DNA from: Topomyia yanbarensis
Taxonomy: Eukaryota > Arthropoda > Insecta > Diptera > Culicidae
NCBI RefSeq assembly: GCF_030247195.1
Contig: NC_080671.1
Span: 68,509,412 to 68,573,411, forward strand
Length of the DNA stretch: 64,000 bases
Reading direction: 5' to 3'
In this document: positions 58,512 through 64,000 of the stretch, one piece after another
Numbering within the stretch: position 1 is the first letter of the stretch
Layout of the letters: every line of letters starts with the position of its first letter
The notes under the pieces: generated by a model
What the model saw: only the letters and a program-made list of their open reading frames with translations
Told to the model about the DNA's origin: nothing
Database searches by the model: none
Translations under genes and position numbers: made by a program

Positions 58512-59858
58512 AGCCGAAAGTTCCAATCGAACTAAAAACAACGGTTCCAAACGAGCAATGAAAACAAATATGGCGGATTTAGGAAGTAACTCGTGGGGAG
58601 TATTGAGATTGAAATAAAATGAAATGCATGTAAATATGTTTACATACGAAGAGTGTAAACTTTATATACATACATACTAAATAACTTTCATGCTACAAAA
58701 AGAAGTACGAGTAAATTTAAACGCATTTTAAACATTACAAAGCCATTGATCGATTGTATAGTCCCTCATTTTATGTAACTGGTAGATGCAAAGTCTGAAC
58801 ATCGACTAGTTTTCTCTTATTATCGTAATATTCGTCATAAATATTAATTTTGAAAGGCATCAGAGGAGTGCCAACTATATTAATTATTTTATATGCAAAA
58901 GCATATTTTACCATTTTGAAATCCATTATGGCGACTTCCGGTTTAACGATGTTCGTTATAACGCAATCAATATGCTTGATTTAACCACCAGGGTATCGTA
59001 ACTAAATAAATTACAAATTATATTTGGTTTTAAAAATTTTCAAATAGAATAGAGCGCTTTTGCGATATCACAATCTTGATCCTTAGATAACAAATATTTG
59101 CTGGCCAGAATTTTCATTCTAAATTCAACACAGTATTGGTTTATTAAAACAGATAGCAATTCAATGTTATATTTGAAAACCTGCCGCCATTATCTTAGTA
59201 CTTTCCATTGAATCTACAGCAAATTTTCAATATATTTAAACGACAATTGAAACTAAACTGGCGTATACTTCTAAAAACTGGAACATTCTCCTTACATTTC
59301 ATGTTTTCTCGGTTTACTCACAGCACCAAGATAAATTGAGTTACACAGTTACAGTTTCATATCATCAATTAAAAAACAGTATTTATATTCGAAACAACTT
59401 TGTTGGTACAATCAATGAATCACTTCAGTATGTTATACTTGACATGAATGACATGACATTAATAAACAACTATTTTATTTTTAACAATTTTTATAGTTAC
59501 AAAAACTAATAAAGATGGTTGTTTTCCTACGTGCTGGATTCTGACAGCCAACACTTCCAGCTCAGAAAAAATAATGTTGTATTTAAGAACTATGCAGTTA
59601 AAAACATCATTCTAACTTCTGATTTTGACAACATACGTAGTTGAAAATGCAATAAGCGTTTTTAGTTTTTCTTTTGCTGTATTGTGTCTACGATATCATT
59701 TAACTAAACAGCTTTGCTAAAATTAAAAAATCTTTTAGAAAAATCTATTCTGAATTTTAACTAAATTGTTAGTTATTTTTTAGCTTTTTTTCTTAAAATC
59801 AACTAATCTAAAATCAGTAATTGGAATTAGCAGCAGAGCTGATTTTTGGCTTTCCGTG

Positions 59859-61719
59859 CACGTAAGCTGATGTTTCAGGGTTCGAGACCGAGTGAATCCA
59901 TTTGTAGGGAAAAAATGCTAGATACGTTTTAGAGTGCCTAAATTTAAAAGTAATTCTCATTCTTTAAAAAAACAGGCAGTCGAAAGATGTGTGACATTAT
60001 TAACTTTTATTTTATATTCATATTTTCCGAAAGACTAATATAATCGTATATAGTACTGTTTTGAGTCGTAAAAGTGTATAAAAGGTGTCTGATTCTTGCC
60101 ACATGGAATCAGATTAAGAACCGACCACAGTCGCATTTATGTACAGTTTATATCGTAAATTGAAATACAATTTTATCTCAATGTAGCTAGATATATTGCC
60201 TCCACTTTTGTCCGTATATAGCATATTTGCGCATTGTATACGATTTAGTTGTACTGTATATTTACATGTATAACATGGTTCAAATTTCTATAAAACTACA
60301 AAATTGTTTGCTGGGTCAGTATACTACTACTCAGTATATAGGACACTACTGAAAAAATTTCGAGCTTTAATCGACCATAAATCTAAAAATCGCTATTTCT
60401 TATCCTACACTGACAAACGCGAGAACAGAAATTGAATTAATGTGAAGGAGTTTCACCAATATAATATCGATTGATTTCAAGGAATGCCAGAATCGACCTC
60501 CTGTTAGAGAAGTTTTTACCGAAGATGGAAGACACCGTTGTACTACCCACGTTCAATATATTAAGAATAACACTATTGTAACTTCGGTAGTTTTCAAAAT
60601 AGAAAACAAATATTAGTACTTGATTTTCGTGGGTTCTCATAGTGCAATGTCAGGCCATTTATAATATGTGGTCAAATGGAATAAATAAACGAATTCTTAG
60701 CAAATCCACTTCCGATTTGATTTAATTCAGTCAAAATAAAATACATCAAGTTAAGAGGTATTGATATAGTTTCCATTATTTATATTTCTAGAACATGGGA
60801 TATTTTTTACTTTTAGTACTAAAGGCATTCCACACATCGTCGAGAGTTAATTACTCGTAACAAAACAGATTCTGTTTGTGACATTCAATAAATTAAACAA
60901 TTTAGAATGATTAGTTGGGCTAAGTTTATTTTTCGTAAACGTATACATACTTATCCCATTAATAACACTCAATAACATTTGCGCCGAAATATTTGAAGAT
61001 CCTCTTTCAGCTTTTTTCACTATCGTTACATATTCATTTAAATTTTATCAAAATAAGATTTATTTCTAACTGCTGTTTCATAGTTGTTCTGTATTTTTTA
61101 TTTACTGAAGATTCAGTTAATTGCGCCTTTGAGCACATTTTCCTCATTGGCTTGATACTCGAAAACTGGTATTGCATACCGACATGTTGTAAAACCAGTC
61201 CAAAACACCTTGAAACCACAGAGCTGTCTAAAAAGAGACTGTTTACATTTTTTACTGTACTCTTTGTGATGAATTTTCTGATGCAAATTTCTGTTCTGAC
61301 AAATATTTGACTTTGTTTACCGCAACTTCAGATGGCTTGCCAGACCAAATATTGCCTGACCAGTTTCGATGTTTTGTTTGTTAGCATTTTTCTGCGTCAC
61401 CAAATTGATATCTGGTAGTAAAATATGAGGGATTATATCAATACCGTCGTGTGCGCCAACCACCCCGTGTAGATTCTGGCGACATGTGAGCTCAATTTTC
61501 TTGCATTTGTTTGGTTGAAGTTTCTGATTGTTTTCTACGTTCAAAAATAAACAAAGAAAATTGGCCTAATTTAAAGAATATAAACGCTACACGCTCAATT
61601 GTGTTGTATTTACCGTAAATCCGCACTACTCCATCATTTTTTCAACGCAATGAAACTATGGAAAACAAATTACAGTTAGTTGTGTTAGTATGGTGCTAAT
61701 AGCGTTTTCAAGTATACGG
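59859..61719. other. A/T-rich DNA, no gene
   Basis: A TCCGCACTACTCCATCATT word near 61620 ties about 61610-61740 to the 50286 repeat family. The 60993-61310 frame (105 codons, hydrophobic) has no recognisable family. Confidence 0.4.
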
Positions 61720-62288
61720 ATGCTGTTAAGAGCAACTACTGTGAAAGAAGATTTCCAGCAGCTTCGCGAACTCCTTTTCTTAACTGCTCGTGATAAATTC
61801 GACGTCCCTGAGGAAGCTTGAATGAAGAAGATGTCTAAGTTTGCCAAAAAATACACGATTCAGCAGGCAATTTGTTCGTGTGGAAAGCTAAGCACCTGTT
61901 TGTGACAACTCGAACGATCAGTGGGCAAATGTACTTGAAAGAATACACCAAAAGCGTCCACTTCTACTTCCACTTCTGAGGTGTGACGATGGCCCTACAT
62001 TTTTCTAGGCGGATTTAGCCTAGTTGAAGTAGTACAATGCTAAGGAGGTCAATTTTGCGCCAAAAGATCTAAACACACCGGAATAGCGGCCAATCAAGAA
62101 ATGCTGAACCATTATGAAGTGGGCACTCGGAAAGCATTCTAAGAAAGAGAAATTGGAAGCAGAAATGACGAAAAAATAAATTTCCACACAAAATCAAGTT
62201 TGCGCAAATGTTGTAAAAAACCTTATCAGTAGTGTTAAGAGGATGCGTTTGGATATGGCTATGAAATGGAATAAAACCAACACGTAAA
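61720..62288 (+). pseudogene. Tc1/mariner-like transposase C-terminal relic
   Basis: It is read through several frames. 61740-61900 gives KEDFQQLRELL, RDKFDVPEEA, KFAKKYTIQQAICSCGK. Next come HLFVTTRTISGQMYLKE and KRPLLLPLLRCDDGPTFF-stop-ADLA, where the Asp in ADLA corresponds to the second catalytic Asp of the IS630/Tc1/mariner DDE domain. Then VNFAPKDLNTPE-stop-RPIKK marks the third catalytic region. Several stops (TAG, TGA) stand where the family has Trp. The N-terminal DNA-binding part is missing. It is too broken to be active. The relatives I have in mind are insect mariner-type elements; the exact lineage is unassigned. Confidence 0.75.
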
Positions 62289-64000
62289 AAATTCAATAAT
62301 ATTCTGATGCCATACACCCTTCAGTTGAGTACGAAACTTGCCAACGGATTTGTTTGGTCTGTGCATTATTTGTTTCCCCCTGTTTGCACCACTAGAGAAG
62401 CACAAATAGTTCTGTGATTAGAGAGCGAATAAATGTTCGATCAGCTGAATTTGCTTTTTTTCTTCGCTTGCCACAAACGGTTCGGTTGGATATTCAAATC
62501 GTATGCACCCGATGGAAACGAAGTTCGGGATGTGCAGTGTCACTGGGTGTAAATATTTGCACATCGTTACAATGGAATGTTTACTTGATTAGCGTGAGTG
62601 TTGACAACTGTTAGTTCCCGAGCCAAACTGCGCCGGTAGACTATTCCGTCATCATAACACGTTCACCTATCCATAGACAACACAGTTTATCACATTTTCG
62701 AAATGAAATGGATGCCGACTTATTAAATTTATGTTGCGGTTTTGCCTCTGAACAATCCCATTCAGTTTAACTAAGCCATCATTGAATGGGGGGCCATTCT
62801 CATTAAAATAGGAAATTTAAATGTAAATTTACGTCGTCTTGTATCACTGCCGACCGCGGCCAGCTTCTCCTGTGGACTGACTGTATAATTAGATTTGAAA
62901 GTTTTTTTTATGCTACCGTCTCGCCGTGTAGGTACTCGAGTTCTGCCTATTTGAAACCACAAGTTTTTTATTGGTTGTTGCAAAACTACGGAAATGAGTG
63001 TAGCTACACTATCATCACTGCCGCGCCGGAACGGGAGCAAAGTGACAGACGACGTTAATTTATTATTCGAAAACTTTGGTCGCTTCAGACAAGTGTAATA
63101 CCTACCGCAATTGGTTCTGGTGGAAAAGTGAGAAAAACTACTCGCAGGAAACAATCAAGAATCGGCGATGAGAAGAGAAAAAATTTCCTCTGTCCGAGAG
63201 ATTGTGGTAAAGGGCAAATTATATGCAGATTCGATTCTTGCAGAAGGGAAACTAACCAATCACTCCTGCGTCGTGTGGTTGATTTTTTTCTGATTTTGTC
63301 TGCGTTTTATTGTCAACCGAGAACATGTCCCATTTTATGCTGATTACGCATCATTTATTCGCTTTACATTGTTACCATTATATTTAAATTCTTCGCCAGT
63401 CAACTTATGCTGCAGCCCCGGTTGCACTTTTGAGCCGTTGGTCCGTCGCATGTAGAGCTCCACATGGCCTCCCTACCTCATACGACAGAATCAGAAGAGG
63501 AGAGTCGAGAATATGCATGAGGTTTACGGAATTTACATACAGCCCCAAAAGCGGGGTGATCTTCATGCTCAAGGGACGGTTCTTGAATAGCGCAGTTATA
63601 GGCGCATTAGCATATGAAAGCCTCGAAACCACACGACCAACGGAAAGCGGTGGGTCGATGTCGAAGAGGTCATTCCCGAGGTTGTTCCATTATTCAAGTC
63701 TCATCTTCCGTGAAACACTTTTCCTTCCGCACGGTCAGCGCCAGAAGTTATTTTTTTTCCTGTGATGCACGAGAAGGTTAGATATACGTATGGTGGAAAA
63801 CACAATGGACGAGTACAATACTGTTGCGGAGATTCGTCGCCACCGGCAGGATGTGTGAAGGGAGCTCTCGTGTATCTCGTTATCACGAACTACTTGTTCG
63901 GTGCAGCGGCTGACGAACCTGGGACAATGAAGGATCGTGCTGATAGGAGTGTTGTCATATGTGTAGGTTTATCTGAAAAGGTTGGAATATTTTTACTTTT
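62289..64000. other. Unrecognised DNA to the window end
   Basis: From about 62850 the composition is less A/T-rich, and 63430-63765 (111 codons, plus) and 62771-63154 (127 codons, minus) are open, but neither shows a domain or conserved motif. It could be a unique region or a degraded element. Confidence 0.35.

Larger units (their letters stand above)
54370..59858. mobile_element. Candidate 5.5-kb TIR element with CACGGARARCCAAAA ends
   Basis: The left end reads CACGGAGAACCAAAATACGGCTC. The reverse complement of the right end reads CACGGAAAGCCAAAAATCAGCTC. Both are followed by A/T-rich DNA with TTAGTTGATTT-like words. No target duplication is evident. Inside are a tandem repeat, a palindrome and unrecognised frames. 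The pairing is short, so two solo ends of a smaller element cannot be excluded. Confidence 0.45.

Noticed and set aside
62771..63765. Open frames of 127 and 111 codons near the window end
   Set aside because: No motif, signal or repeat link; kept only as unrecognised DNA.

Overview
This looks like a gene-poor stretch of an insect nuclear genome, most likely a mosquito (Aedes-like). The call rests on base composition (A/T-rich, long low-complexity tracts), the absence of any bacterial-style gene layout, tRNA-derived SINEs with polymerase III boxes, a dispersed element carrying the ACTCGGCCCTCCGGG core, and decayed non-LTR, pogo-like and Tc1/mariner-like transposon proteins. I found no intact protein-coding gene. 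Nearly every long reading frame is a transposon remnant, a shadow of a repeat, or unrecognised.

Layout. 1-3925: a non-LTR retrotransposon on the minus strand, with a 298-bp internal tandem array, an inserted long-TIR element, an inserted SINE and an apparently inverted 5' (endonuclease) piece. 3926-8500: no recognisable gene. 8514-9120: pogo-like transposase relic abutting a MITE. 9640-11130: A-rich DNA with a SINE and a 9-bp satellite. 11131-20980: short non-autonomous elements, microsatellites and unrecognised DNA. 20990-29930: a composite of MITEs, a long-TIR element, a frameshifted reverse transcriptase and a CpG-rich complex repeat of roughly 450 bp that reappears in the opposite orientation at 50840-52320.

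32235-43923 is the most distinctive locus: an 11.7-kb inverted repeat (arms 4.74 and 3.55 kb, spacer 3.4 kb) made of degenerate histone H3 units. The coding parts are broken, yet nine copies of the 16-nt histone 3' stem-loop can still pair. A 379-bp transposon with an 8-bp target duplication sits in one H3 copy in both arms, and sister units show the empty site. The right arm lacks one roughly 1.03-kb unit and one 162-bp repeat. The arms are nearly identical, so a transcript could fold into long double-stranded RNA; this is inference.

44068-64000: nested DNA elements, a Jockey-like ORF1 relic, a third SINE, a diverged copy of histone-unit flanking DNA, a reversed block of the complex repeat, a candidate 5.5-kb TIR element containing a 132-bp palindrome, and a Tc1/mariner-like transposase relic. 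The final 1.7 kb holds nothing I can name. All similarity statements come from reading the sequence by eye; no database search was run.
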